DNA from: Ustulina deusta
Taxonomy: Eukaryota > Ascomycota > Sordariomycetes > Xylariales > Xylariaceae
Assembly: GCA_023159155.1 (NCBI GenBank)
Contig: JAJNNX010000003.1
Coordinates: 1,302,001 to 1,366,000 of the forward strand
Direction of reading: 5' to 3'
Length of the DNA: 64,000 nt
Shown: positions 23,694 to 36,101 of the stretch, piece by piece
Numbering within the stretch: the stretch's first letter is position 1
Layout of the letters: the number at the start of each line of letters is the position of its first letter
Notes under the pieces: generated by a model
Told to the model about the DNA's origin: nothing
The model's input: only the letters and a program-made list of their open reading frames with translations
The model's database searches: none
Program-made: the position numbers and the translations under genes

Positions 23694-24286
23694 ATCTAAA
23701 GAATTAATTTTTCTCGACCGATTTGCGTGAGGGAGGTTCGGGGGTGTATATACTGTTAAGTAATCAGGTAAAACCGAATCAGTGTGAAAATATCGTGCTT
23801 GTTATGAGAGACGACGACCTATATGTAGGTAAGTAGGTCGGTACCACCTAGTATACATAAGAACATGCGACCCGACCTGGATTATATATCTGGATATGTG
23901 CCTATATCATTGGTTAACAAGCGGGGAGCTGAAGATAAGATAAGAAGATGGTTAAGAACAGCGGACAAGCTACAAGTAGTGCAAGACGAAGCTATAATAT
24001 CTTGTCTCTTAGGAATTGACGGCTTCTGTCTAGCTTCTGTTTCGCTTAGATTAATAGTATTTCCAGTGCCAAATAGTATTCAGGTTATGTAGTCTCGAAA
24101 GTGAGTTTCTTTATGTAGTATTCGATCCCGAGTTTTGAGCTGTTACTATCGGCGTCATTGCTCAGTGCAACCCAGGCATGCGCCAAGCATTACGGTTAGT
24201 ATGCTTCAGACTGCCAATCAGGATGATTTTGCGTTCTGATGTTCTCGGATAAAAAGATTAATTCAATATTGGCCATCTTGTTCGTA
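23694..24286. other. Intergenic, no supported gene
   Basis: About 590 bp between the DHODH promoter side and the 3' end of the RING-finger gene. A 75-codon plus frame (23865-24092) has no recognisable feature. Nothing else seen. Confidence 0.5.
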
Positions 24287-26351
24287 TCATGTGCCCCGGC
24301 GACCACCGGTGCTCATTAATGTGATTTTCTGTTTCTTCTTTTTCTTGCCACTACTGGCCCCTGTTGCAGCGCTTGGCCCTGTGGCCGCGCCAGCGCCATT
24401 GAGACCAAAGGCTTCCATCTGCATAGCCATCTCCGCTGCCCCCAGGAAATCGTCGTCTTTGAGCCACCCGTCCTCTACCTGATGCTCTGGAACAGGTTTA
24501 AGGTCGGGGGAGACGGGAACGGCCGGCGTGCCCCACACCGTCCTTGAGGTTGACGGGCTCGTAGACATATCAGCAAGCCGTTCAAAGCCCGGTCGAGGGG
24601 TGGGCGGTGATGTCCCAGCCGGCGGGCCTAAGGGTTGGAAGTCGTCCGAGTTCATCACGGGAGTAGGTTCAAAACTGTCTCCGTGGAGATTATCGAAATG
24701 GCGCCGGGTACTGCGACCGATGGCCGCGGCCTCTAGGCGCTCAGCTTGTAATCTTTCTCGGTCCTCTTGTGCAGCTTTGTCTCGGTGTAATTTTCTTCGC
24801 CGTTCTAGATCATTAGAGAACGTCTCAAGGATCTCGGAAGGTACTATGTCGGTCCAGTCGCACTCCAGAAAGCTCACGACGCAACCTTGAGGAAGATGAG
24901 CTAAATATTTCGCTCGTTTTCGCAAAGCATCGTCTACTACATGGCCGGCCGATATATGCTCAACCCGGGGAAGGAGAGTCGACGGGAAGTTTGAGAAGTC
25001 GCCGAACTTTGTCTTGAGGATGCGAATATCGAGGGGAGACAAGTATAGGTGCGGTGGCGCAGTGTAGAAATGGAATTTCTGTTTGGCAGGTTGCTTGGAT
25101 TTCGACGTTGCTGAAGCTGTGATAGATTCCGCCTCCGGCTTCTGATCTTTCATTTTGTCCTTCGCCGTGCCGATTGCCCTTATAGCCCGCTGCGGCCAAT
25201 CGCCCTCCTCAACCCCAAACTGAAGCTCGTCTTCTTGGGCTTGCCTCTGCAGATCCTCTATCTCCCGTTCGAACTGCTCGACGATGTACTGGTTGGTCCC
25301 CTTCATGATCCGAGCATAATCCAAAACGCTGGCGGCGAAATGCCACGGAACATCCTCGCTCAAGTTTGCAACGTCACTGCCCCCTTCATCCGGAAGTGCC
25401 AGTGTGGAGCCCGCCTCGCGCACCATCAGTCGTAGCACGACATCTTCCCCAATGCCAGGTAAGGGGTTCTCTTGGCCCTCGTAAAAACGAACTGGTCGAA
25501 CTTCGGCGAGTCGAAATGAATCTTCACAAATGGGACACTTTTTCCAGCGCGCCTCTTTCCTGGGACTAGGTTCCTCATCGTTCGTTGAATTCATAAATCT
25601 CATGAGGCAGGGAAGGCAGAAAATGTGGCCGCAGCGAGCCATGCGAGCGGCCACGGGATCGCAGAAGCAAATGGGGCAGGACGTCGTTTGGGATTTGGAA
25701 GATGCGATAATCTGAAGCACGTCAGACCAGTCAAGGTGCTTGTCGGCATCGACGGCCTGGGAGCTATAGTCGCCCGTTGACGAGACTACGAAGCGGTAAT
25801 TGGCATGGACGAATCTGCCCACCACGTCTTAGCACTCAACTTGAAGAGGTTCAACGGATCATGGCAGTCACAAACCTGGCCTTATCTGCAGCATGATAGC
25901 CGGAACCAGTACTCCACGTCGGATGACGGCGGTTTGCTCTGTGGTGATCCTGGTAGTGACGTGAGGGAATAGAGTAGTCCAGAAGATGGGTGATGGAAGT
26001 TTGTCCACGGCGACTCGAGGCATTCCGGACAGCTCTCTGTTTCACTGCAGTTAGTGATTTGATTCTGCGGACAAACAAAGTTGCTGTCTCATGTCGGCTT
26101 ACGATCTCTGCCATGGCGTCGTCATCATCTGGGTTCCCGTTTGGTCTTCGCTGACCCCGGTGCTGTTTCCTCGACCCCTGTCCTTTCCTCGGACCGGCTG
26201 AATTTGGGAAGGACGGACTGGACAGACCGGATCGTCGCAAGCTAGACTCGAAGCTAGACTGAGGAGCCGATATCTGCTGTGTGGAAGAGCTGTATGATGT
26301 CGGAGTCGAAAGGGATTTAGCCCCCAGGTTGCTCGAACCACCAGAGCTCAT
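24287..26351 (-). CDS. mag2: RNF10/Mag2-type RING finger E3 ubiquitin ligase
   Basis: Three exons (26351-26103, 26036-25876, 25814-24287) encode 645 residues. The Ser-rich N-terminus is followed by AVRNASSRRGQTSITHLLDY, a block conserved in this family and read through only with the 66-nt first intron removed. ARFVHANYRFVV is rebuilt across the 61-nt second intron. A C3HC4 RING follows: CPICFCDP, CGHIFCLPCL, then a family-typical spacer and KKCPICEDSF. A helical middle region contains ERERLQAERLEAA-like segments, and the tail is Lys-rich (SGKKKKKQK). Yeast Mag2 and human RNF10 are ribosome-linked ubiquitin ligases acting on stalled initiation complexes, so a role in ribosome quality control is likely by family. 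An alternative start at 26399 exists, but 26351 (MSSGGSS) fits better. Confidence 0.94.
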
Positions 26352-27556
26352 GGTGGTTATGAGGAGGTGGTGGTGACGAGTTGGATACTTGTACACCACG
26401 TCGTGACAAAATGTTGATTGACGTGTTAGTATCTCTGGAGCGAGGAGTGATATACTAGTTGTGTCTACTGCCGTCTATTATCGATAGACAAACGGCCCGA
26501 GATTGTTGACGAAGACGAAGAGAAGGGTCCGACAGGACGGACCCCAAGGACGCTGGGACAACCGGTTCGGAAGGGAGTCAGAGGTAGCAGTAGGTTCTAA
26601 AGTTAGGATGACCCGAGGAAAGAGTCACGACTTGGCGGGGCTAAGGACATTAGGTACATACACTAGTGTATGTTACAGAAGGTACACTACCTACAGAAGG
26701 CTGTACTGTGGTGACGAGAGTGGCTGGATGGTGTTACGAATTCTCCAATCGACGCCATGACCCCAGTGGGCTTCAACCTTCGGTAGGTGCCCACTTTAAG
26801 CCAGTTAAACCACAGCTGACTAACATACGATCGTGCAGGTACCTAGAAGACGGGCTGGAGATATGCTTATGTCTGTAGCATGCGACAGATATCATTACTA
26901 AATGCTAGGTAGGTCAGAATTCTTGTCTTTCCCAGCTCCTTTTTCTCGTTTTTATGCTTCTTTTCCCTAGTGTACTGGCTAATGTAATTCCATTATTGAA
27001 GCAAAATATCACATCTTCCATGCTGCTTGTAAATTCATCTTTCTAGCTCAAGTCTCCTTCTGGCAGTCATGTCACTTATGGCGCTAGGAAAACAAAACAG
27101 TTCAATAATAAATATTATAGTCTAATGTAGCCGCCCTTGTGTCCTTTACCACAGACTACTTCATGCGCATTACTTCAAGCATCCCTCACACACGATGTCC
27201 TTCGCATACAACTATAAATGACAAGTAAAGCTATTGCAAGGCAGCTCAAATAACTTTACATACACGCGGCTGCACAGAACAGGAGGCTGATGGTAACGGC
27301 GATTGAAACATCGGCCTATGATATGGCGTGTCTTGGCCACGTTATTGCTTCGAGTGAGACCGGTCCAAACAAGCTTGTCTCGATAGATGTTTTTATGTAT
27401 GTACATTAGATGCCTGAGGTGCGCGATGCGATCCGCCATCGTCATCTGCTAGAGTGGGAGACGCATTTGGGGAATCATGAGCTTCAAAGGAAATCAACTT
27501 GACCAAAACAACCGGAAACACGGACGGAAAAGTAACGAAGCCTGTGCCTAGGCCTG
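26352..27556. other. Intergenic: promoter of the RING gene, 3' flank of the CBM48 gene
   Basis: 1.2 kb with no supported gene. Short frames of 70-85 codons on either strand carry no motif. A few GTAGGTA/TACCTA words lie near 26650-26840. Confidence 0.5.
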
Positions 27557-30531
27557 TTAATTTTTGTGTGACAACTTCGCCTTAACCTTCCCGAACATGG
27601 CGCTGAGCCGATTCTTTTTCTTCCTTTCCCCAGTTGCCGGGCTGTCGCTAGCCTTGCTGCTGGATGGAGTGGTATCCTCTGCTGGCTTGGCGGGTGTTGT
27701 TGGGTCAACAGCAGCTTTAGCGCCGTTTGTCGCCGTCTTCTGCTCAGCGGCCGGGGTCTCTGTAGTAGTAGCAGCTACTGATGTAGCGGGCGCTTCCGTA
27801 GTTGCCGGGGTAGCTAGAGCTTCAGTCGGCGCAGGGGCCTCCTTCTGAGCTGATTCACTAGCCGTCTCTGCAGGCTTGACCTCATTCAGTAGCTCGGTTT
27901 CGACAGCCTTCTTTTCCTCAACAGCCTCCGTGTTCGTGGCGGCCTCTGGGGATCTTCCCGACTCCGCTATAGACTCTTTAACAACAACGGGAATCTCGGG
28001 CGAGACCTCTTCACGGGGCTCCCCGTTTGCAGCCGAATCAACAGGCTTAACTTGACTCAGTAGCTCGGCTTCAACAGCCTTCTTTTCTTCAACGGCTTCC
28101 GTGTTGGCGGCTGCCTCGGGGGATGTGCCAGCCTCAGTAATAGATGCCTTCACTTCGGCAGGCGCCTCAGGTGAAACTTCTTCCCTGACCTCTTCTTTCT
28201 GGGCGGCATCGATTGTGCTCTGAACAGATTCGGGCAGCTTTTCCTTGACGGAATCAGGGAGCTGTGTGGCAGCCGAAGCAACAGTAGTCTGAACAGTTGC
28301 AATAGCAGCACCAGCAGCCGCAGACACAGCGGCGACAACAGATGCGGCAGCTTCGTTAGGGGTAACAACGTTCTCAGTCTTTTCGGTCCCTTCACCTGCG
28401 GTACCTTCGGAGGTGGATGGAGCCTCCTTAACTTTCTCTAAAAGCTCTTTCTCAACAGCTGCTTTCTCCTCGACCTCTTCAGGCACTGCGCTCGCCTCGG
28501 GGTCAACATGTGCCTTCTCCTGGCTTTCTTTAACAACTTCGGGCACCTTGGGCTCGATGGGGGCATCAGCCGCTAGAGTAGCAGTAGTGGATTCCGGAGC
28601 AGCCGAAGAAAGAATAACAGGAACACCCCCTATTTCAAGTTAACATGTCAAATTACTAGGTGTGGCAGCGAACTCGTCGCGTTCATGTAGGAACGTACCT
28701 GGAAGTGTGTCGCTCTTCTCATAGGATTCGGGGTCTAATTTGACATTGCTGGTAGTGCCCTCAGCAGCGAGTCCTTCTGGCACTTTCTCACCAGGCGCAA
28801 GCTTGATAGGATTAACAGCACCCGCGGCAGCGGGCAGTGGGTTGACACCGAAGGCCGCGTCACCGTTGAGTTCAGCAGCAGGTGTTTCGGGATAAGTCCC
28901 AGGCACTTCGGACTTCTCGGCTTCTACAACCTTCTCATCCTTGACGTCTTCCTCGCCCTTGTCGGTAGTCTCCTTCTTTTCTAAGGGAACATCGGCGGCG
29001 AGGGCGGCCGTGGTGGAATCCGGCGCGGCGGAACTCATTATGGCAGTCGTAGTGGGAGCTTCCAAGACAATCCGCTCGGGCGTCAGTACGTTGTTCTCGT
29101 TTCCGCTGTCGTCTGTTTCTTTTGGCGCGGTGTGGTCAATTACCCATTCACCGTCAACGAGAAACTAGATGGAAGACGCGAGTTAGTACGGACAAGCGAC
29201 CGGGTAAGAGAGACAAGTTATAGGTGAAGAAAGCAGTCGGGTTTGGGGGCTGAATCTTGTGTGAGGATGCCCTAAATAAACTTCCGGGCTAGGGCTTAAA
29301 AGAAGACACAGAGCCTAGTACAGCATACTACACTTCGGCACACACCCTGCATGCGGGAAATACGCGAGGCCAACAACCATGACAAACGAATGAGAGCAAA
29401 ATAGAGAGGCTGAAAGACAGCTAAGCTTCCGCCCGCAATCTACTCCCGTGAGCTAGAATGCATGCACGTAGGGCCTCGAGAACGCTGGCCCCGCTACAAT
29501 GTACTTGTTTGCTAGCTTGCCTTGTCTGAGAGGTTGTCCATGTGCGTCTGCGCCGGCAGAGGCATAGCGGGTGGAAAGCACATCACATGCCTACATGATC
29601 ATCAGGTATACCGTATCCCGGAGACTTATACACAGCGCTTGCCTCAGCGTGCAGGTCTTCCATGGTAGAGTTCTCAATTTGGGCATGCACGGAACTCGAA
29701 TTGGCCTATCAGGATCACCGCTCGAGCCACTTGGATGCCCAGGGAATACTTGGAAACTCCCTGCCCCCATTGCGTCATACACTTGTTGTAATGTATGCAC
29801 CCGGAGATGCATTAGGCAACTTGCCTCGCACTGCAAGAGCGTAGACCAGCAATTGGGTGGTTGGGGCGAGATCGGGATGGGCGACGATGATGATGCAATC
29901 AAAATGCTCGTTTGGGCGATGCTGGTAGGCTGGAAATAGCGGTCGACGCCCCGGCGGTCCCAGACCACCCAGCCGCGCCTTGCCCCCAGGATTATGGCTG
30001 GATGCAAACTCGCATGGCGGTGAACACGGTTGGCATCGAGGGGACAGACGCATGTAGCAAGAAATGCAGCAGAGTTGGACGACGGCGATGCAGAGACCAT
30101 AGATAAAGGGACGAACCTTGTAAAAGATTTTGCTGGAAGCGTCGGGTAGGACGACCTTCTTCTCGAAACTATCGCCAGTCTTCTCGAGCTGCTCGGTCTT
30201 CTTCCAGTCGTCGAAAGTGCCGGTCACGTAGACTTCGGTGGCAGGATGGTCCCTATCGAGAGCAGCGACGAGCAACCTGTTAGCAAACTATGCAATTGTG
30301 GCCGCAAGGCGACAGCCAGAGTGTGACAAAGACCCAGCAGCTAAGGGATCCGGCGAAGGAACGAGGCGCGCTTGCGACAAGCAGGCAATCCTAGGCTGTG
30401 GGACAGAGAGAACAAGCTGGTCGGTCATCGGTTATTTCTAGCATGGATGTGCTCTTCTGTCTGCTCTGATGTCGCTGGCCATCCAGAGGTTGTGGTTTTT
30501 CGACTTACCACTTGAAAACAAAGCTTCCCAT
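27557..30531 (-). CDS. Crp1/Mdg1-like protein with N-terminal CBM48 (AMPK-beta-type) domain
   Basis: Four exons (30531-30509, 30252-30117, 29164-28699, 28629-27557) encode 565 residues. Residues 1-80 form a glycogen-binding-like beta sandwich: MGSFVFKW joins across intron 1 to DHPATEVYVTGTFDDWKK, then KIFYK joins across intron 2 to FLVDGEWVIDHTAPKETDD. The remainder is long, low-complexity and acidic, with repeats: two copies of about 48 residues starting REEVSPE and ending ELL(S/N)(Q/E)VKP, plus a weaker third, and the element STTA(A/T)LAAD on both sides of intron 3. The tail is basic (RLSAMFGKVKAKLSHKN). This matches fungal cruciform-DNA-binding Crp1/Mdg1-like proteins; the molecular role is unclear, and signalling or DNA/carbohydrate binding have been suggested for yeast relatives. 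Intron 2 is 952 nt, about ten times the usual size here. Confidence 0.92.
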
Positions 30532-32756
30532 AGTCGCAGGTTTCGGAGACGAGGTGTAGAAGAAACAAATACAGACGATATAGAACAAAGAGACGGCAAA
30601 CTTTTTTGTCTTTTTCCCCCCTTCTTTCTTTCTCGGGCACACGCTTGTTGTAAACACGAACGGCCTAGGGATACTACCTAGGAACTGCAGGTAAAATGGT
30701 GATGAGCAGGTAACTCGATGGATAGATGGGAGGAATGCACAGGAAGCAGGCAGGCTATCAGAGCTTGCTGGGAAGAGCTCCTAACACTAGTGCTTCTTTG
30801 TGCGTAGCTAGAAGCGCGGAGAACTTGAAAGGCTTAGTTCGGTACTGCGTATGATGACAAGGGAGACCAGGGTCAAATGCCTGAGTTGCAGCCCGCCCAC
30901 CAGTTCGCAATCATGGGCCACCAAAGACGCCGTCCACCCCACTATACATATCTACAGGTGGGTACCTTGCCTACCTCCTTGCCTCTGTAGGTACTTGCTG
31001 CTGTAGCTCAGCACCTCCTCCCGCTGCAAAGAGGGAGGTAAGGAGGGAGTAGCTATTACACAAATATGTCGGTACTTAGAGTATTACCTAGAGCCCCGAC
31101 AGGTCGCGGACTACCCAAGTAACCACTGTTCCCTAGGTGTACCACCTTTGTCAGTACCTAGGGTAGTATAGGTGAGTTCTGATGTCTCTACCTTATCATT
31201 CTTCCATGGATCAGGGAAGTATTTTGCTTAGGTGTTACCGCTTAATACAAACAACCTTGAATTGTAGTATGTTGACAGCAGTGTACCTAGACCAGGTATA
31301 CCGGGCCCACTATGACTCGCATGCATCACGATCCATCTACCTGGCCCAGCTTCCTTTCTTTCTTTTTTCAATACACGCTACCCCCTACCTCCTACATTAG
31401 CTCCAATCATAAATAATTCGAATTGATCGTGCTATGATTGATAGAGACGAACGAACGGCCAAGAAGAAAGGAGGGAGCTAAAAGTTTACTTGGACGACAC
31501 CGCGTGAAAAAAAAAAAAAGAGAGAAAGAAAAGTTTGATTGTTGTGTGGCATTGTTCGACGACGACGCGCTTGAAGAGCTGAGGACAAATAAATGTCTGT
31601 GCGAGAGAGCCTTTTTATTCTCGTTACACCCGAAGATCAACGTACCGAATCTGTCACCCTGCCTTACCTAGGCTACAACACGTGCATACCTGGTACAGTA
31701 GCAGTAGTATTCGCGACGACATTGTCCGACGACACGTTGACGGCCGAAGCCGAGGTCTTGTTTTTGCAGGGTCGTATACATATATATATTGTGCTATGTA
31801 ACATGTCGAGATCATCCGTTGGTTGTACTTATATACTTATACCTACCAGTAGTACGCATCTCCAAATTGTACCCTTTTTTGGCTCCTCTCTGGAGCAGTT
31901 TTTATTATCTGCCAGGGGCGGCAACATACGTCATTGGACAGCAAGCGGAACCATGACGAGCAGGCTCCCTTGGCAGTCTGGAGCCAGAGCGAGAAAGAGG
32001 GAGCTTTGCAGACCGCCATTACTCTCACCATGTACCATGCATGCGTATAGACCTGGAAGCTGTTCAGATAAGGCTCCCGACGTTAGGCGACGACGAGAAG
32101 GATAACGCGCAGGTCATCGTTTTTCTTGTTTTCTACTGCCTATTTACTAAGTTTACTGTACGTGTGGGTATAAAAGCTATTAATAAACCAGAACGGGACT
32201 AACGTCCGAAGCGACATGTCGGGAATTGGGTCAAATTAGGAAGAAGGTAAAGGATGGTATTCTCCATAGCGACCTTGCGTGTCCTCCGCGCGCCCCCTCT
32301 CGTATTCGTGGAAGAAAAAGTCAAAACACTATCATACATCGTTCCCGTCGTCGTCTCATGCCGCTACGTATAGAAAGCAAGGAAAAAAGAGTGAAATAGA
32401 AAGGGGTATGGAGAAAGGGGAAGCATATCCCCTCCACGAACGCCCTCGCTCACTAAAGTCCAATGCGTGTCTCTTGATCATGACCTGACCCTTCCCCCTA
32501 TGTATGCCGTATAATGTTACAGTGGTGTATCCGCTCCCATCATGCGTCTATATATATGCCGAAGTGAGTAAATAGATGATGAAATGTAGAAAATAAAATA
32601 AAAAAGTTGGACGAAAGGAGAGAGAAAGAGAGTAAGGAGAAAGAGAAAGTTCAAGTGAAGAAACAAATATAGAACGATAAAAGTAGAAAGGAAGTGGAAA
32701 GTGAAAATGGGGGCCATAAGAAAAGGACAGAAACCCCATCCGCTCACACACGCCCC
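30532..32756. other. Intergenic: promoter of the CBM48 gene, 3' flank of the C2H2 gene
   Basis: 2.2 kb. TACCTA/GTAGGTA-type words cluster at 30660-31300. A 170-codon plus frame at 31593-32105 has no motif or signal peptide and I do not call it. Purine/pyrimidine-biased DNA precedes the C2H2 gene's stop (about 32560-32720). No RNA gene recognised. Confidence 0.5.
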
Positions 32757-35700
32757 TCAGAAACGTGCCCTATTCGGTTCATCCTCGAGAGACTTCAGCA
32801 CACGAACAGCATCGACAAGGAGTTTGTTTTTGCCTCCAATGCTTTCGTTCTCGAGTCTGACCCGCACCATCGCGACAACACCGAGGGCCTCCCGCCGAGC
32901 TCGCACATTCTGAATGGCCGTTTCGGGGCTCAGGCCCGCCACCATCTTCAACCATCCTTTAGCCTCGCTCTCCGCTTTGCCGAGGGCGGAATTACTGTTA
33001 GATGTAGAGGCGGGTGAGAAACCAGCACCGTCAGCACTACCTCGCCCCATGCCGCCCCTCGTCGTGCGGTTGATTGACCAGCAGATGAGGGCACAAACGT
33101 ACAGAGCCCAGTAATCTGATATCTCCGACATAGCCCACCCCCCTCCGTGCTGGTTTCTCTCCGTCGACTCTTGATCATTAGACGTGTTATTATTAGTATC
33201 AAAGAAAGCCAAAAGAGCCTTGGCAGCAAAAGTTGTAGCAGCCCCCGCGTGGACACTGCTGCTCCATGATCTAATGATGGTTTTGCGGCGTTGGAAATCT
33301 TCCTGATCAAGGAGTTTTCGTGAAAATAGCCAGCTGTCTCCGATAACGGCAAGGAGGTCACGAAGAGGGGTATAATGCAGAGCTAAATAGGTGTTGGCGA
33401 CTGGTGATCCGGAGAATAAGCCGCACATCCGCGTCGTTGAGTCTAAATCTAGGCCTACAGAGATGTCCATGGTTGAAGCGGGCGATCGGCGTGGCAAGCG
33501 AAGTGTCTCCGAGGCTAGATATACCGCTAGGTCCAATGGGAGGGCCGTGGTGAGATGATCGGTGGTGATTTCTTCGTCCGCCAAGGAAACTGGGTTAAGT
33601 TGGGCTGGTTCGGCGCTCAAAATCTCCTCCCATGTCTCCGAGTCCTGGGCTGTCCAAAGATGCTGAGTGGATTTCGTCAGGGGTATGGGGGGAGTTGGAG
33701 TAAGGAAATGATGTAAAGTGGAATGCTCATGGTACATGGATGTGTGAATATCAAGAACAAAAGAGGCAGCGAGAAGTCTCCGGCGAGATTCGGAAATAAT
33801 CCATTCATCCCAATGTCGATGGCTGGTGCTGGTGGAGTTGTCGTGATCAACCGATGTTTGAGAGGTGGCCACCTGTGAGGAAGACGTTGAGTATTGGTGC
33901 CAATATTTGTTGGAAGGTGACAGAACAAGACTAAAGAGATGATCCTGAAGAGTAAAGCATGTGAGGGAATCAACAGATGAGAGTAAAAGAAAGGGGGAGG
34001 AAAAGGATTACTTACTCTTGAGTATAGCGACTGGAAGGGCTCCGACGGGCGGGCCACTGCCCTCGACCCTCGAAACCGGCCGTAGAACTCGCACAGGAGG
34101 ATCGCTTGCATGACATGGACGTTCCACTGAGGGCGCTGGGACGTTTTAGCTTCTGATACTTAACACGGCAAAGAATGAGGTTCAGCTTACACGTCGAGCT
34201 TCTTGGGATGCAAAGCCATGCAGGATGTGACTGTTGATGCGATCCTCCTTGCTTTGGAGAAACTGCGCACCCAAAGCGGCCATAGCGCTTCGCAGTACAG
34301 GATCGGCAGAGGTCTCCAAGCTCCGGCGGTGAACGAGTGGAAAGAGGGTGTCGAAGCGCTTCCAGTATACGTCGAGGTAGCGGGGGATGGCGTTCAGTGC
34401 GGCCGACGATGGGACCAAGGCCGTCAGAAAGGCAGCGTCCGAATATGGACTCAGTAATGCTGCCAGTCCTTTCTGACGGCTTAGTATCGCCGGGGCGTTC
34501 GGTACTGAGTGGCCAAGGGTGACTAGATTTTCAACCGGTTGAGCGGAAAGCGTAACGGTCGGTGGGGTCGGGCTACGAACAGGAAATTGGTGTGATTGAA
34601 GCTCGAAGTAGCTGGTATCATCGTAGGAGGTGGGATAGTCTGATACTGATTGGTAGACAGGCTGCTGAGGCGAAGGATATTGGTGAGGAACGTAGATGAT
34701 GTCGGGGGTAGGGACATCTGCATTCGGCGAATTATAGCCCCGGATCATAGCTCGGTCGGGCGTTGAATACTGACTATCAGAGGCTGAAGAGGGCCAGTTT
34801 GACTCTTGAGAAAGATGACCTGGAAAACTACTGTCAGGTATTGTCAAGCTAGGGAGCCCCTCCAAGCCCAGATAAGTATACGGAGGTGACCTTCGTGGTT
34901 CGAAACCCAGTCCGTAGGAGTTACTGTGAAAAGAAGAACCATCCATACTTGAAGGGTGAATCCCGAAGGTAGGCACATGGTGAGCAGAGGATGACAAGAT
35001 GTAATCACCCTGCGACTGCGAGAAGCCTGTCGAGTGAGAGCGAGGAGAGTGTGTGGAAGGGGACATTGGACCCTGCCCCGAGATGCTGCCGCGGTGACTT
35101 GTCGAATAAGGCGATGCGCTGCCAGGATAAGATGAATTTGCGGGCAATTCATCCGCTATAGGCAAACCGGTGCCATGTAGCATAGGGGTTTGAGCGAAGC
35201 TACTTATAGACGGATTCCTCTCTACCGATTGACGACTCGGACCGCCAGCCACGTCCGTGCCTGACCTGTCATCTTGTTCACTGCCGTGCATAGTTAACAT
35301 CTGCCCTATACAGGGTTAATATGTTGAGGACTCACTGTCTCTGGGTGTGGCGCGTAAGTAAATCCTGCCTATGGAAGACTTTGTCACAGCCGGGATAATG
35401 ACACTGAAAAGTAGCCGGCTTGTGACTCAGTTGATGTCGTCTATGAGCAGCGTTAGAGAGGAGCCGAGTACATGAACTCCTATCCTTAAGAGCTCTTACC
35501 TAAGATGTTCGGCTCGTGTGAATGTCTAGGCATGATTAATAAGTCTCCTAGCTAACGAGAGTGGATGACGACTTACCTTTGGTGGTTTGCATATCTCACA
35601 CGTGTGAACTGGCACACCCTTCTTAGCCCGGCTTACACGTCCGGTGATTGGTGTCAGCTTGACAGGGATGTTACTCTCCCCTGGGACACTCGACATCGGC

Positions 35701-36101
35701 CTCGAGGACACGTTCGATCGACCAGAGGGTGGCATGTTGGACGACGATGAACTCTGGGAATAACTTCCGTAACCAGCTGGATCCATCGACTCAGTGCTAT
35801 CAACACTTCCTCTTTCAACAAGGGGGAGACGGGATGGTGATGCTTTATCTGTGCTCGCCGTTGCCGTTGTAGGCGACACTGTCGTTGTAGATTTGGATGA
35901 CCGACTCAATGGGCCACGCCGCCTTGGTTGGGACTTGGTTGTGTCAGTCGTCGATGATGGAAGGCTATCACTACTTTGCTTGGTTGTGGAGGAAGGATTG
36001 GGACTACGAGCCAAGTCGGAAGCACCAGGTCGACGGGAGTACTTATCATCCCCAAGGTCTTCATCGTCTACCATGTCCATAATATATCTCAAGTCGGCCA
36101 T
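32757..36101 (-). CDS. C2H2 zinc-finger transcription factor with fungal-specific regulatory domain
   Basis: Six exons (36101-35577, 35525-35500, 35440-35336, 35280-34191, 34135-34016, 33944-32757) close to 1017 residues. The N-terminal 165 residues are Ser/Thr-rich. Two tandem zinc fingers are spread over exons 1-4: HTCEICKPPK joins TFTRAEHLRRHQLSH, then FQCHYPGCDKVF and HRQDLLTRHTQRH (C-x4-C-x12-H-x3-H). The joins restore the motif only with these splice sites. A long Ser/Pro/Tyr-rich stretch follows, then a Fungal_trans-type domain: RYLDVYWKRFDTLFPLVHRR, QWNVHVMQAILLCEFYG and WIISESRRRLLAASFVLDIH. It is a nuclear DNA-binding regulator of the mixed C2H2 plus Fungal_trans class; the target genes are unknown. 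Met at 36152 could extend it by 17 residues. The least certain joint is the start of exon 6 (33944), chosen because it keeps an open, in-phase frame. Confidence 0.91.

Noticed and set aside
29591..30100. 169-codon minus frame inside the long CBM48 intron
   Set aside because: No domain, and the intron model is needed to rebuild the CBM48 domain.
31593..32105. 170-codon plus frame
   Set aside because: No motif or hydrophobic signal; low-complexity DNA on both sides.
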